Origin: Cryptomeria japonica
Taxonomy: Eukaryota > Streptophyta > Pinopsida > Cupressales > Cupressaceae
Reading direction: 5' to 3'
DNA length: 64,000 nucleotides
Assembly: GCF_030272615.1 (NCBI RefSeq)
Contig: NC_081406.1
Span: 191,463,891 to 191,527,890 of the forward strand
The position numbers and the translations under genes are program-made. Below, in pieces: positions 1-11,279 of this stretch. Within the stretch, counting starts at the first letter, position 1, and every line of letters starts with the position of its first letter. The notes beneath the pieces were generated by a model. The model was given only the letters and a program-made list of their open reading frames with translations, was not told where the DNA came from and made no database searches.

Positions 1-985
1 GGACTCATTGTTTAAATCACTAACTAAAATAATTAAACAAATAAACATGCTTAGGGCGCCCACGGTAAAACCCTGGTAACGTAACGGCTATCCATTATTC
101 TTTTCGAAAGGTGGGCCCAACTGCCCCGCTGCGCACTGAGGACAAAAGAATATTACGGTCGGATTGTGACACGTGTAAGGAAGCGGGACCCACAAAATAA
201 AGTATGCGGGCCCGCGAAAAGGACTCGTAGCTGTATACCTATAAATTATAATGTCCTTCCTTTTCACGACTTACTCCCCGCTAACCGGCAAAAATACAAA
301 ATTACCGGGTTAAATGCGGTCTGCAAGCCTGAGACATCGGTTTCCAAACCGACACGCGTCGGGATCGCTAGGCTCACGAAGGAGATAATTATTAGTTGAT
401 AACTAAAATCCAAACGACAGTTGTCGGGATGGTGGCCTGCAGCTGACAGTTTTGGCAGGGTTGAAGTCCTGACCGCGGTTAAGGGGGGTGGTCCAGTTCA
501 ATTATTACACAAAATGGGAGATGTGTGAGAGACGATTCTGCGGAAATAGCTTTGTACGGGGGGCACACGTCAGCTAAAATGATGATAACGAGAGGAGTAG
601 AGAATAAATATAGTATTTGGGCAGAGTTTGTTGCAGGAAAGCTTATAATTAGAAGCCAGGACGTTGGAACCCAACAATACCCGATTGATTCAATCGCCCA
701 ATCAATCAATCCCCTCATTTTGATCTACACGACTTACAACACAGTAGAATCCTCTGGAGTTGGAAGGTTTAGGGCAGCTCCGAGGATCTGATAGGTGAAA
801 TACTGAGAATTTTCTGTTGTGACATTGGTTTTTTCTGGTGTGGATTTATTAGTGAGGGGTCTGGTCTTGGCTAGGGTTTCTGGCAAAATAATTGTTCAAA
901 GATTTGGTTTTTGTAGGGTGAGGGGGAAAATGTTTGTTGGGGTTTGAAGGATTTTTTCGTTTTCCGGGGGGTTTTGGGCTGTAGG
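1..985 (+). promoter_or_regulatory. Upstream region of the FLZ gene
   Basis: This stretch is more GC-rich and less repetitive than most of the window and lies directly upstream of the FLZ start codon. It holds an 8-bp palindrome ACACGTGT at 169-176 containing the G-box/ABRE core CACGTG, an ACGCGT at 354-359, and an ACGTCA near 567-572. A TATA-like string TATAAATTA sits at 240-248 and an AT-rich stretch near 605-615. The transcription start cannot be fixed from sequence. Short open frames here lack protein-like composition. FLZ genes are known to respond to sugar, energy status and ABA, so the G-box is plausible as a functional site, but that is inference. Confidence 0.4.
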
Positions 986-2157
986 ATGCTGGGGAAGCGT
1001 TCGAGGCCCATTCAGAGAAGGCAAAGTTTGTTTCGTCTGATGTCTTCGGAGAACGGGGAGGCTATTCATTATCAATCTGGTGCGAGCAAACCTAAAGCAT
1101 TTTTTAAGAGTCCTCGGCTCCTTATCATCTTCAATTGTAAGAAAATAGCGTTTCCTGAGGTAGGTGATTTGTCTGGAGGTACCAGAAGTCCTACATCTCC
1201 GCTGGATTATAGTAATAATCAGCGTAAGTCTCCCCGAGGGTTTGATCAGGGTGTAGGTCTTGGCATTCTTGCTGCTCTTCATAGTACTGAATTGAAAAGT
1301 GCTGTTTTATCTCCGAAGAGTTCGGAGTCTAGGAGTCAGGGGAAACCCTGTTGTAAGGCGAGCCAGCCCATTCCAATCGGATCCCCGAGACCGCTTGCTG
1401 AGCGGTTGGAAGAGGAAGAGCCGGCGATGGAGTATTCTGAGAGCTATACGTGTATTACGTCCCACGGCCCTAAAACCACTATACGGCAGATTTTTGATGA
1501 TCCTGCGGAGGCCGATGCAAGGAGCAGCAAATGTTGCCAATCGGCGGTTTTTGAGGCCTCCAGCTGCTGTTACTCAGACGTTCCAGATTTTCCTGATGAA
1601 GATTTTCTCAGCGTTTGTTGTCTCTGCAAGCGACAGCTGCGTCACGGAAAGGATATATACATGTACAGGTGTGTGTATATGTACACTTCAAACGATAAAA
1701 TGTTAGTGCATCCTTTTTTAAATATAAGCCCCGAGGATAACAAGGCAAAATTTGTCAGAAAAGATTATGCTATGCACCTCCTTCATCGATCACATCATCT
1801 GCACATTTTTTCAAATTGTCATTTGAGCTTACGGAGGGTGTCAGCTCTATTTTCGCGATTAAATGGAGAAGATAATTTACTAGATATACGTGTTCTGTAA
1901 CGGAAGTATACACAATGAATATATCTTAAAATGCTTATCCGATATACACAATGAATATATAACTTGTTTTTGTGCTCGCCATTTTTTGCAGAGGTGATAA
2001 GGCCTTCTGTAGCGTGGAGTGCAGATACCAGCAAATTGTGAGTGATGAGAAGGAGCGGTCCGTGTCCATGTCGATGAAACGCGATGCTTCGCCAAAGTCG
2101 TCGCGCTGCTATCCTGGGAGGGATATATACACTACGGGTACCGTAGCAGCTGCATAG
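986..2157 (+). CDS. FCS-like zinc finger (FLZ, DUF581) protein, two exons
   Basis: Spliced gene: exon 1 at 986-1668, intron 1669-1991, exon 2 at 1992-2157, giving 282 residues with no stop or frameshift. The start at 986 (MLGKRSRP) is chosen over an in-frame ATG at 944 because MLGKRSRP-type starts are typical of FLZ proteins. Family marks: SPTSPLD at residues 68-74, an SHGP segment upstream of the zinc finger, and the FLZ domain at about 204-250. That domain has FLSVC and CLC motifs, DIYMYR, then GDKAFCS, with predicted zinc ligands C211, C214, C234 and C238. The tail ends GTVAAA, as in many family members. The GT-AG intron splits the Arg228 codon inside the zinc finger between its two Cys pairs. 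FLZ proteins are plant adaptors that bind the SnRK1 kinase and connect it to other proteins in energy and stress signalling. This is the only convincing intact host gene in the window. Confidence 0.93.
1669..1991 (+). other. Phase-2 intron of the FLZ gene
   Basis: The donor is GTGTGTG at 1669 and the acceptor is TTTTTTGCAG ending at 1991. Exon 1 ends with AG, and the A at 1992 completes Arg228, restoring the conserved MYRGDKAFCS string. The intron holds two copies of ATACACAATGAATATAT, at 1908-1924 and 1944-1960. A related copy lies just after the stop codon at about 2162-2178. Confidence 0.88.
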
Positions 2158-3440
2158 ATATATATACACTGAATATATGCTTGTAGAAAGTGAGAGGGTT
2201 GAGGTGGGCTTTTTTCCCTTAATTGTATTTAGCACGGGGCTGGTGCTTGAGAAATCAAAGCACACGGAGAGAGCGAGAGCGAGAGGCCGAGGTTCTGTAG
2301 AGAACCTTTCTGGAAACTTGTGGCCTCAGTTTTCAATTTGAGATCAAAATTCAAGAAGAGATTATAGACCCAGAGTACATAGAATATATATATGCATATA
2401 GAGTTTTAAAAGACTGAAGAAGAGTTGGTTCGACTTGGTTTTGTATTGGATCACAGTGACATTTTTTGTTCAAAGAAATTCCTTAAAACTGCAGGGTCCG
2501 TATACATTTCCGACGGTTATCTGCCGAGAAATTTTGATATAGATGTCAAAAGTTGGTGAATCCGGATTTTTTCGTCCCTTTGCTTCTATTGTGTGATGTG
2601 GGCTAAATTACATTTTTTTGCAAGATTTCTGTGTGCGCGATCTATATAGTGCATAAAAAGTTTTAAATTTTTATATATGTTAATAAGTAATTTGTTGTGC
2701 TGGTGAATAGTAATAGCAGGATACCACACGAGTTATAATCGATATCTGGTGTGCAGCTGCTTTTTAATGATCAACTGTTTTTAACATTAACTAAAATTAT
2801 AGTTTATACGAAATGCTGGTATATTTGATGATGTTCTTGATTCGCCTAGCTTAATCCTGATCTGGCATATGAGGGTTAGAATTGAATTGGCCGTCTCATT
2901 TGGAATTCTTTTTCATTTACAAATAAGCTAATATATGTCAAGGAAATACGAGAGTCAATAAGAACAGTTACCATCACAGGGATGTCACTTAACATCCACA
3001 ACCAAGATCAAACCAGAAACTCTATAACATAATACAACTGATTGCATTTTTCTTTTTAAAATCTCGGGGACACAAGCCCAGGTGGGATCCAGATTTTAAA
3101 GATTCTATAATAATGTTATAAGTGATTTGCATCGTTACTAGGGCCGGCTTTATCTAATAATGTTAAATGAGCTGCAAATCCCAAGCATAGTCGCATTACA
3201 CTTGATGGGTTTGTTCAACATTCTCAGGGACAGAGGTCACGACAGTTTGCCAAATGAATTACGTTATCAAATTAAATGCTCACATGTCAAACAGTTTTCA
3301 AAATGAACTGAGCCCTGTTGAAGAACCGTAGTGCATATTTGATAGTTTCTTTCTTTTGGCAAAATAGACACCACCATGACAGATGTGCTTTGAACATCTC
3401 CATTTGGACTTTGTTACGATGCATTTCATTTTGCTCAAGC
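2158..3440. other. FLZ 3' flank and intergenic DNA
   Basis: No gene is recognisable. The 3' UTR should lie in the first few hundred bases. No canonical AATAAA stands out, though variants such as AATAAG near 2682 could serve. The remainder is AT-rich with no coding character and no element I can name. Confidence 0.5.
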
Positions 3441-3489
3441 AAGTCTAATGCCAAACCGAGAGGAGATTTGGACTAAAGGTTTCTAGGAG

Positions 3490-4440
3490 GAATAAGCTTG
3501 GTCTCATAGCCTGTAGTATTAACGGCAGTGGTTGAAGGGGGAAGGAAGGTTTGACTTGAAAATTAGGAGGAACGCAACCGCAAATTGGCCACTTGGCAGG
3601 TGAGGTAGTGCTTGAAGCTCTTTTTTCTGGGGAAGGAGGGTTTGATCTGAAAATTTGGAGGGACAAGGTGCAGATTGGTCACATTGCAGGTGAAATTGCA
3701 TTACTCATATTTCACTTTTTCAGTCTTAATGATTTTTAAATTTCCACATATTCCTCTTGTCAAGAAGAATTGAGTAGGGGAAGAGCACCAATAGATAACA
3801 TAGTTCCAATAACCGCCACCTTATCTCGCCATGTTGCTATTGAAACATTTGTGCACCACTATTGGGACATTTGTCAACAATTACTAGCGATTTTGAATTG
3901 ACAGTTACTGGAACATCTTTAGTTAGGTATCAGACGACACTTTGAAATGTGTACTTTTTGACCTTTGTGCGCATAACTGATTCCACGGCATGCATCGTTA
4001 CTATCCAGTTCAATAGCTATAAGCAGTTAAGTCGCATACGAAGACAAGTAAAAAAAAAAAAATCAAAATCTGATGTACTGTTTAAGATCTGTGGGTGCTC
4101 GAAGTTAGTTATGACGACTACTGGTGCTCTTCCCCTAATAAATAAAATCAACACTAATGAACAGTGTTAATGTGGACTGAGCAATTTAGGAGAGGTGAAC
4201 TATTGTAGAGTTCATAGGAGTAAACTGGTGTTGTAGACTGCAGTCCCAACAGTAGCGCTTGAAGCTGTTTGATCTATGGGAGGAGTGTCGTGTCAGAAGA
4301 AGTGAAATCAGGGTTAGGCGAGGTGAACTATTATAGAAGTTTATAGGAATGTAAACTGGTGTTGCAGCCTGCAGTCCAAAGGTAAATGTTTGAAGTTCTT
4401 CTTATGGGAGGAGTATTTAATTTGAAGAACAAGCGCTTGC
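3490..4440. repeat. Degenerate tandem repeats, about 90-130 bp units
   Basis: Two units about 91 bp apart near 3530-3715 share a GGTTTGA-CTGAAAATT core and a following TTGGCCAC/TTGGTCAC plus GCAGGTGA segment. Two further units offset by 128 bp, from 4193 and 4321, share AGGTGAACTATT, TAAACTGGTGTTG and CTGCAGTCC. A TTGAAG...GGGAGGAG string links both sets (about 3610, 4258 and 4388), so this is probably one eroded array. No coding capacity is evident. Confidence 0.55.
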
Positions 4441-4489
4441 CACAAAGTGTTCACATTCCACTTTCAGTCTATAGAGATCTTTGAACAGA

Positions 4490-4930
4490 TGGGGTCACAA
4501 GATGTGAAATCTACTTTAATGAAGTAATATGCTAGTATATGGATTTAACAACTTTGTAAATAGTGAGCAATGAGTCATGATGTGAAATTGATTGACATGG
4601 TGTTATCATGGGTTGGGGTCACAAGATAAGATATCAGCTTTAGTGGAATAGTTTATTTATGGATTGAGCAATTTTGTAAAAATAGTGAGTGATTCATTCC
4701 ATGCAAAATTGGTTGCTTGCATCATTTCATGCAAAGATGTGAATGATGTTAGTGAGGGATGAGCAATCAATTGTGCATTAAAAGAATTACTCACTATTTG
4801 CAAGTTTGCTTAATTTATAAAGGTGGGAAATCAACTTTAATGGGATGATGTTAGTGTGCATTGAGCAATTTTGTAAATAATGATTCATGATGTAAAAATT
4901 ATTGACATGTCATTATGGGTAAGTGAATTC
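4490..4930. repeat. Degenerate tandem array, about 125-bp unit
   Basis: Successive units begin GGGTCACAAGAT (4491 and 4615) and share TTTAATG, GGATT-A-CAA-TTTGTAAA-TAGTGAG and a CATGATGT-AAATT-ATTGACATG segment. A third unit runs about 4828-4920. Similar GTGAGGTGA-AATTTTG strings recur near 5172 and 5684. This looks like an old satellite or minisatellite without coding potential. Confidence 0.5.
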
Positions 4931-5259
4931 TAGAGGAGGTTTTGCTAGCTACTTTGCCCAATTCATTAAAGTAGATTGGTTGGACGAACACTCAATAGGT
5001 TGAAAATGAAAAAAAGTAAGAAATTTGGTGTGCCATTGTGCCTTAAATGAGTTGTTTTGAGTAGTTGAATCATCTATATAAGTCTAATGGTTCTTGCCAA
5101 CACAAAATGGTGTCCCTGCATTAACATATGAAATATTGGAAAAATATCAGTTTGTTATAATGTTTTAGGGTGTGAGGTGAACAATTTTGGAAATGACATA
5201 ATAATGTAAATTTGATTGTGCTATTTGATTAGGGTGAGAGGATGATTGGTGGAGGATGT

Positions 5260-6074
5260 TTCATTTTTTCAACCATGCCTCGTGATCATCCTAGGGTATA
5301 TTGCTTGAACACCGTTTCTAAGAGACCTATGATGGAAAAAAGTGCCAAGTTTTAACAAGATACATGCAAGTTGTGGGACATACAAATAAATTGTTTGTTT
5401 GTATAACTTAAGGTAGTTTACTTCTAATGACAACATATCCGATGTGATTGAGAGTGCTTCCAATGTAGCCATGTAGTGATGTCTAGCATTAACATTATAT
5501 ATTACATTCTATAACCCATCATCAAGCTTTTCCTTAGTTTAATGATGGATTGTGGAGCATGATCTAAGAGGTTGATACAAAAAATCACTACATTGTCATT
5601 ACCCAAGAGCACTCTTAATCACTATCATGGGATTTGAAAATACATAAACATATCAAATTTGACACAAGTTAGTTTTAACGTGTGAGGTGAGTAATTTTGC
5701 TAATGGTATTGTGACAATAAACAATTGTAGAGGAGGCATTGATTCATTTGTCACACCTTTTTATCTTTTAGGGCTACATTTGGCCAAAAGTTGTCTCTGA
5801 AGACTAGGCCACTAGGTGTTGTACACCTTGCATGTCCTAGGTCTTGAGATTTTGTTATTGTTACTCTTTGTCATGTATTGTTGGTGTTATAATGGTCGCA
5901 AGTAATTGAATATGGGGTTTGATAAGTAGACTATGACTACCATATTTGATCAACTATTTATAACCATTTATAAGAGGCATGCAAGATATTGTGTCCACAT
6001 GGAGTTTTGGAACTTTACACTTGATTCCATTGGTCATAGGGTTTGATTAGTTGGCTAATTAATGAGAAGTTACT
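5260..6074. other. Intergenic DNA, nothing recognised
   Basis: AT-rich sequence with no protein-like frame on either strand and no convincing terminal repeats. It ends at the 5' boundary of LTR element E1. Confidence 0.5.
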
Positions 6075-7260
6075 TGTTGGCAAGAGACATTGTTCCAGTG
6101 AAAATTGATGCATGGGGGATGCTTAGGAGTTGTCATTAATGGCAACTTAGTTTAGAAATCATATCCAGTATGCGTAGATTTGATTTACCGAATTTTTTTT
6201 TTATCATTAGGCATAAGTTTGGAAGGTGGAATACAATATCCGACAGAGTATTGAGTACAGTGTGTAGATCTTGATTTTGGTTGCATAACTTTGGTTGCGG
6301 TAATAGAGGCAGATGATTCGAAGTTTGAGGCAATTTATTTTGCAATCATAGCATCCGGTGTTGATTCATGAGCGAGATTGAAGGTCCAGTATCCGATAAT
6401 TTAGGAAGAACATAGCTATTTTGGTGTAACGTGTGATTCAAAATCTTTGGGATGATTTCGGCGATTGGTTTTGAGTTCGATGAGATTGGGCCAACATGTG
6501 GGAAGCCTATTATTAATTTGTTTGGGTCTGCATATGAAATTGTGAACGAATTGAGCTGACTTATGGTTACATGTTTCATGTTGCGTGTTATGCGGTTTTT
6601 GGAAGCCGACATGGGAATTGGTTTGTTTTGGCGGTGTGGATATATAAGACCGACTTGTATGATCATTTTGGAGTAGTAGATGCGGTAGATGTGCACATGT
6701 TGATGTGTAATGAGCAAATGAGCATTAGTAGGCAGATTTGGTGCTTTGGTATATGACTGTGCAACAAAACAGAGGAAGACAGTCAAATTGTGCTTAACCG
6801 GAACTGCTATTTGGCATTAGTAGATGTTATTTTTATGTTCTTCATTATTGTAATCACTTGTAATCTCTGTAAGGCAATGAGCCTTCCTCTAGGTTGTAGC
6901 CCTCTTTTGTATTTAATTACTTGTAATTTCTTTAAGGCAGTGAGCCTTCCTCCGAGTTGTATCCCTCTTTTGTATTTGAGCATTGTGCCTGAATGCAAGT
7001 GCATTCCCCTTTTGGTAATATTATCATACTCCTGATCAAAGTATAATAATATTGTGGGTTCAAATCCCACCATGGTTTTTTCCCTTTCCGGGTTTTCACA
7101 TAAAAATTCTGGTGTTATGGTTTTGTGGGTGATTGGTTTATGTTTATGCACTTTACTTTCATTCTTATGCATTTGGTGGTATAAGAATCGGTTTAATATA
7201 TTTGTGAATTGCAGAACATTGATTCACCCTCCCCCCTCTCAGTGTTCATTGATTCCAACA
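6075..7260 (+). repeat. 5' LTR of E1
   Basis: 1,186 bp, starting TGTTGG and ending CCAACA (TG...CA), immediately followed by the primer binding site. It contains a 64-bp tandem duplication (6850-6913 and 6914-6977), a stem-loop resembling a tRNA T-arm (7054-7070), the CCATGGTTTTTTCCC box shared with the other LTRs here (about 7068), and a short C-rich tract at 7227-7237 between GATTCA and TCTCAGT. The first 37 bp or so recur at 11239 as the 3' LTR stub. Confidence 0.85.
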
Positions 7261-7262
7261 AT

Positions 7263-7275
7263 TGGTATTAGTGCC
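7263..7275 (+). other. Primer binding site of E1 (tRNA-Met type)
   Basis: TGGTATTAGTGCC lies two bases inside the 5' LTR end and matches the plant initiator-Met PBS consensus TGGTATCAGAGCC at 11 of 13 positions. The mismatches are consistent with decay. Confidence 0.8.
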
Positions 7276-7325
7276 CAATTCCTCGGAAGGAGCCTAACAA
7301 GAGGAAGATTCGAAAGATTGAATCA

Positions 7326-8465
7326 ATGGACTCCGATTTGCAAAAGCAACTTATTGTGGCACTTGAAGATCTTGATGCGGCTATGAAAGAAAAAAATAGC
7401 TTGAGGAGAAGTTTGGATGCAGCTGAAAATTTCATTGAATTTCTGAAAGAACAAGTGAACACATCCAGAGAAAAGAGAAAGGAGTTGATGGATAAACTCA
7501 AGGAGAAAGAAGAACAAAGCATTGACAAGCAAGCCCTACAAGACAATATAGATGAATGCGAGAAGTTTGCTTGAGAAAATGCAATCTTGAAGAATGAGAT
7601 GCAATCCATTATGATGAATTTGACAAAGGAGATTGAAGACAAGAAGAAGAATGAGGAAAATCTGACTCTGTCATTGAAGGATAGATTTGATGAATGTTGT
7701 AGATTGAACTATGAGAATGATCAGTTGAGACTTGAATTGGTGCAATCCAAGAATGATGGGAAAGAACTTGAAAGACAGATCATAATTCTGAGACATGAGC
7801 TTTCCACTGCTAATGAGTACAAAGAAAAATTCAAAGCTAGCTCAGCCAGGCTAGATAAGATGCTAGAAAGTCAGAGAAGTGGAAAAGACATGCGAGGACT
7901 TGGATATGAGAAAGGAGAATCCTTTGGTTCTGGACAAATAAATCATCAGAAGAACAAGAGAGCTCCAACAAGACAACCTAATACTTATAAATTCAATGGT
8001 AAATGTTTTATTTGCAATAAATTCAGTCATATGGCAATTCAATGCACAAATAGGATCATGAATAATGGTCCTACCTTTACCAGTCAATGTTTCAAATTCA
8101 ACAACTTTAGTCATAAGTTAAGCATGTGTAGAGCAGTAATGAATAATTTCCAAAATAAAAGATGCTATGTCTGTGGAATGTTTGGACATATTTCTAACCA
8201 ATGCAAGATGAGACCAAATAAGATGAACTTCAGGCCTATGCAAGGAAATGTTGTTTGCTATGCATGCAACAAATCCAGTCACATTGCAAAATATTGTAGA
8301 AGCAAGAATGCTCTGGTAGACAAGAACAAATCAGATGAAAAGGGAAAAGTGAAGGTTGAAGAGGTTAGAGAGCAACATAAGAAGATGTGGGTTAAGAAGG
8401 AAGATTCAAATGCACAGAATGGCTCCACACCCGATTTTGGTGTTGGAACCTCATTTGGTAACTAA
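7326..8465 (+). pseudogene. E1 gag: coiled coil plus four CCHC-type knuckles
   Basis: One frame of 380 codons from ATG 7326 to the stop at 8465, broken by a single in-frame TGA at 7572-7574. The N-terminal two thirds is heptad-like and rich in Glu, Lys and Leu (coiled coil). The C-terminal part has four zinc-knuckle units of CX2CX4HX4C spacing near 8010, 8080, 8165 and 8255: three with all ligands (CFICNKFSHMAIQC, CYVCGMFGHISNQC, CYACNKSSHIAKYC) and one with the second Cys lost (CFKFNNFSH). Gag would package the element RNA. It is followed within about 20 bp by a TTAGGGGGAAA purine tract. With one stop it is recently inactivated, or the stop is read through; the former is likelier. Confidence 0.85.
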
Positions 8466-8878
8466 GGCATTTGACCTTAGGGGGAAATTTTTCACGCAGA
8501 TCTTTAAAAACCCCTTTCAGAGATCTGTAATAGGCTGAGGATGGTTGCAGATGATTGAGATTAGTTGAGCAGTTGATATCCAGAAGATTTCATGCCTATC
8601 TGAGAATCTGGTGATGGATTCTCGGGAAGCAGGGTATTCGGAAAGCCTTTAGGGTTATGCATTTATTACAACTTAAAGTTAGGTTTTCAAAGGACAAAAA
8701 TTGATTCTATCATTTATTCTTCACATTGCAAACGAAGCGAAAGAGCAGAGGAGTGAGGCAAAATAGATTAAGCAGTGAAGACAAAGCTTGAAGCGATCCC
8801 ACAATGATTCCTAGCATCCAGTTGAAATTGAAATGGTATTTATTCGTGTTTGAGCTATTTTTCATACCCTATTTTCGA

Positions 8879-10972
8879 AATGCATCATCATCTGGTATAG
8901 AAACTCTATTGGTAGTAGAGATCACTGATAGGGTAAGGCAAGATTCAAGAAACATCTGTTCAAATCGGTTAAAGATGATCCAAATGAAGCATTTTCCTCT
9001 GTGTCATATAGAGTGTTGCATAATTAGGATATTAGGGCATACAATCACTGTAATATCGAAGAGCTTGGGAATGCAGACATGTTATCATTATACACCAAGC
9101 ATATGATGGATGCGATGGGGAACTTGAAGCCTAAATTCAAATCATTGCAAGACAAGGGTTTTATCCAGTTTGTTCATTTTCCAATTTTCGATGAACTCGA
9201 ACATGGGTCAAGTATGTCTTGAGCCAAATCCATGATGAGTTTATATGGCTAGATAGGCCTCATAAGATCACGAATAAAGCCATTTAGGTGGTAACCTGTT
9301 TAAATGCAACCGGTGAGATAGACCTCATAAGATCACGAACATGGGTCAGGTATGTGGTAACCTGTTTTCAATGAAGTCGAACATGGGTCAGGTATGTCTT
9401 GAGCCAAATCCATGATGAGTTTATATGGCTAGATAGACCTCATAAGATCACAAAGCAAGCCATTCAGGTGGTAACCTGTTTAAATGCAACCGGTGAGATC
9501 CTCGGTCTGAGACATGTCAAGAATACAATAGTGACAGAAGTAACCGGATCCCAGCATGACAACCAACTTGGAAGAGGAAAGAATAAAAGAATATGCATTA
9601 GTCAATTTGTCTTCTATAATTTCTAAGGCTGAAGTTGATAGATTGCTAAATATTGTAAAAGACGGATTCAGAAGTAAAAAGAGAGTAAATAAGACCATGC
9701 TAAGTAAAATAGATGAAGTTGCCAAAGAGATCGAAGCAATTTTGAAACAATTTTTTGAAAGAGCACAAATATGATGTAAATCTGGCAAACAATGACACCT
9801 AACCGGAAGAGCAATCACGTGATACATCCATTCTGGAAGTGCAAACAACGGTTCCTGATGTGCAGAAAGATCAGCCAATTGAGCAAGTCATTTCGACATA
9901 GCAGACAAATGAACAAACCACAATTGCAGATGATATTGATACTGATAAGGTTGGAATCTCCGATGAAGCTAAACAAAATCCTCTGGTTATAGAAGTTGAC
10001 TCGGAAAAGGTAGCTAAGGAGATTGGAGAAGTTGATGATGGAAAGGGAGAGGTTGATGCTGAGAAGGATGAAGATGTTGTGAAAGATGCAGATGCAGAGG
10101 TGGTTGAAAAGGAGAAAGGAGAAGAGAAGGATGATCAGGCTCCGATAACAGTGGCAAGAGACATTGTAGTAGATAAGAGAAAGCAAATTGTCACTAACTT
10201 GGATGATTTTTCTCAAGGGCCTATTGATCTCAGTTCTCTTTCCCCGGTTCAAGCACTGAATATTGCAACTCTTGCACAAGCTAAGGCAAGTGAGGACTTA
10301 CTCAAGTATCACTCCAAAGATAAAGAGTTGATCTCCATGGCGATGGATGTGTTAGAGAAAATTTTGCCATCATTCGAACCAGACGCAACTGATACTCCCT
10401 TTGGTAAGTTTAGATCCATGCTTAAAGCACTAGACTGTCATTTTGTGTCTTTGGAGAAAGCGATAGATGCTAAAATTTTGACTCAGTTTAATGCTATGAG
10501 ATTGAGGATAATTTTGAAGATGATTGAAGGAGATAGGGTGAATTTTACAACTTCTATGAAGAACATACAAGATGCATTAGATGAAGATAGTCAAATATAT
10601 AAGTCATGTCTAATTTTGCTTAAGTTTACTATTGACATTGACAAGAAAATAAAAGAATGTGAAGGGAAGTTAGCTAGCATATCTCAATCCTATGCACCTC
10701 AATCGGTCCCTGCTAGCAATTATGAAGCTCAAGTTATGGGTTTACTTGATAAGATTAAGAGCTTCAATCAAGAGAAGGACAAAATTTTGGGTAGAGTGGG
10801 AGAAGTAAGAAGCCTTATCACTCCCCAGTTAGACACATTGATCAGTAGTAAGCAAGATGCAATGACTGCTCTGAACAAGAGTGTTCCGACAGATCGAAGA
10901 GGAGTAGAGATGCACGCCTATCTTCTCAGTGGTCATCAATATTTTGGAGAATTTGAAGAACTGTTGGGATGA
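8879..10972 (+). pseudogene. E1 ORF2: conserved non-pol protein, centrally deleted
   Basis: A decayed frame starting at an ASSSGIETL segment (about 8879) that matches MASSS starts in E2, running with frameshifts to the stop after GEFEELLG at 10972. It has an N-terminal region homologous to E2, a DEFIWLDRPHKITK motif present twice because of a local duplication, then an abrupt jump to a segment (EERIKEYALVNLSS, from 9573) whose homologue in E3 lies 1.4 kb further along. The central FRYG/FFYF block of E2 and E3 is therefore missing. The intact 3' part (10079-10972, 297 codons) is acidic and then helical, with a TPFGKF motif near 10398. No known enzymatic motif is visible. Function unknown. Confidence 0.75.
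9189..9500 (+). repeat. 180-bp direct duplication within E1 ORF2
   Basis: Sequence from about 9189-9320 recurs 180 bp later (9369-9500), including the strings CGAACATGGGTCA and ATCCATGATGAGTTTATATGGCTAGATAG and the following ATCACGAA/ATCACAAAG stretch. A third partial copy of CGAACATGGGTCAGGTATG sits between them near 9338. The duplication doubles the DEFIWLDRPHKIT motif and breaks the frame. Confidence 0.85.
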
Positions 10973-11084
10973 TCACTTATTGTCCCTAAAAACAATTTCA
11001 GCAGACATTTTCAAATTTTTGTAAGTAACTGTGTTTATCCCTGTACATAAATTTTGGCGGATTCCTATCTTTGGAATTGTTGTC

Positions 11085-11237
11085 AAAGGGGGAGAGAGTG
11101 AGGTGAAAAATGGTGCATATTCTCAGGGGGAGCTTATTGATTTGTTGAGGTATTGTCATTTTGAAATTTTGAAGTTTTGCAGACAATTTTGACAATGTCA
11201 TTTTTCACAATGTTGTCATCAATGCCAAAGGGGGAGA
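11085..11237 (+). other. PPT-like purine tracts before the E1 3' LTR
   Basis: Three tracts: AAAGGGGGAGAGAG at 11085, AGGGGGAGC near 11125, and AAAGGGGGAGA at 11227-11237, the last directly abutting the 3' LTR start at 11239. The first and last sit in similar contexts (TTGTCAAAGG, ATGCCAAAGG). The same multiplicity is seen in E2 and E3. Confidence 0.75.
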
Positions 11238-11238
11238 T

Positions 11239-11275
11239 TGTTGGCAAGAGACACTGTTCTGGTGAAGATTGATGC
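11239..11275 (+). repeat. Truncated 3' LTR of E1
   Basis: It begins TGTTGGCAAGAGACACTG, matching the 5' LTR start at 6075, and continues to about GATTGATGCA. After that the sequence is unrelated (AATACTCTA-rich DNA), so the remaining 1.1 kb of this LTR was lost by deletion or rearrangement. Confidence 0.8.
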
Positions 11276-11279
11276 ATTC

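Larger units (their letters stand above)
6075..11275 (+). mobile_element. Non-autonomous LTR retrotransposon E1 (gag + ORF2, no pol)
   Basis: The order is 5' LTR (6075-7260), primer binding site, gag, a purine tract, a second long frame (ORF2), three PPT-like tracts and the first 37 bp or so of a 3' LTR. The 3' LTR begins TGTTGGCAAGAGACA exactly as the 5' LTR does but breaks off near 11275, so the downstream target duplication is lost. No protease, integrase, reverse transcriptase or RNase H is detectable between gag and the 3' LTR. The layout matches E2 and E3 in this window. Copia affinity is inferred from LTR style and the Met-tRNA site, not from pol. Confidence 0.85.

Noticed and set aside
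166-399. Short open frame upstream of the FLZ gene
   Set aside because: It lies in the promoter or 5' region, has no recognisable motif, and has composition unlike a protein family member.
944-985. In-frame upstream ATG for the FLZ protein
   Set aside because: The FLZ family typically begins MLGKRSRP or a close variant, which starts at 986; the extra 14 residues have no family counterpart.
896-1282. Minus-strand open frame overlapping FLZ exon 1
   Set aside because: It is the antisense shadow of a confidently identified coding exon.
3949-4170. 73-codon plus-strand frame
   Set aside because: It lies in degenerate repeat DNA, with no motif and no support for splicing or promoter signals.
7054-7070. 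Possible tRNA gene (perfect T-arm)
   Set aside because: No acceptor stem, D-arm or anticodon arm can be folded around it, and it lies inside an LTR.
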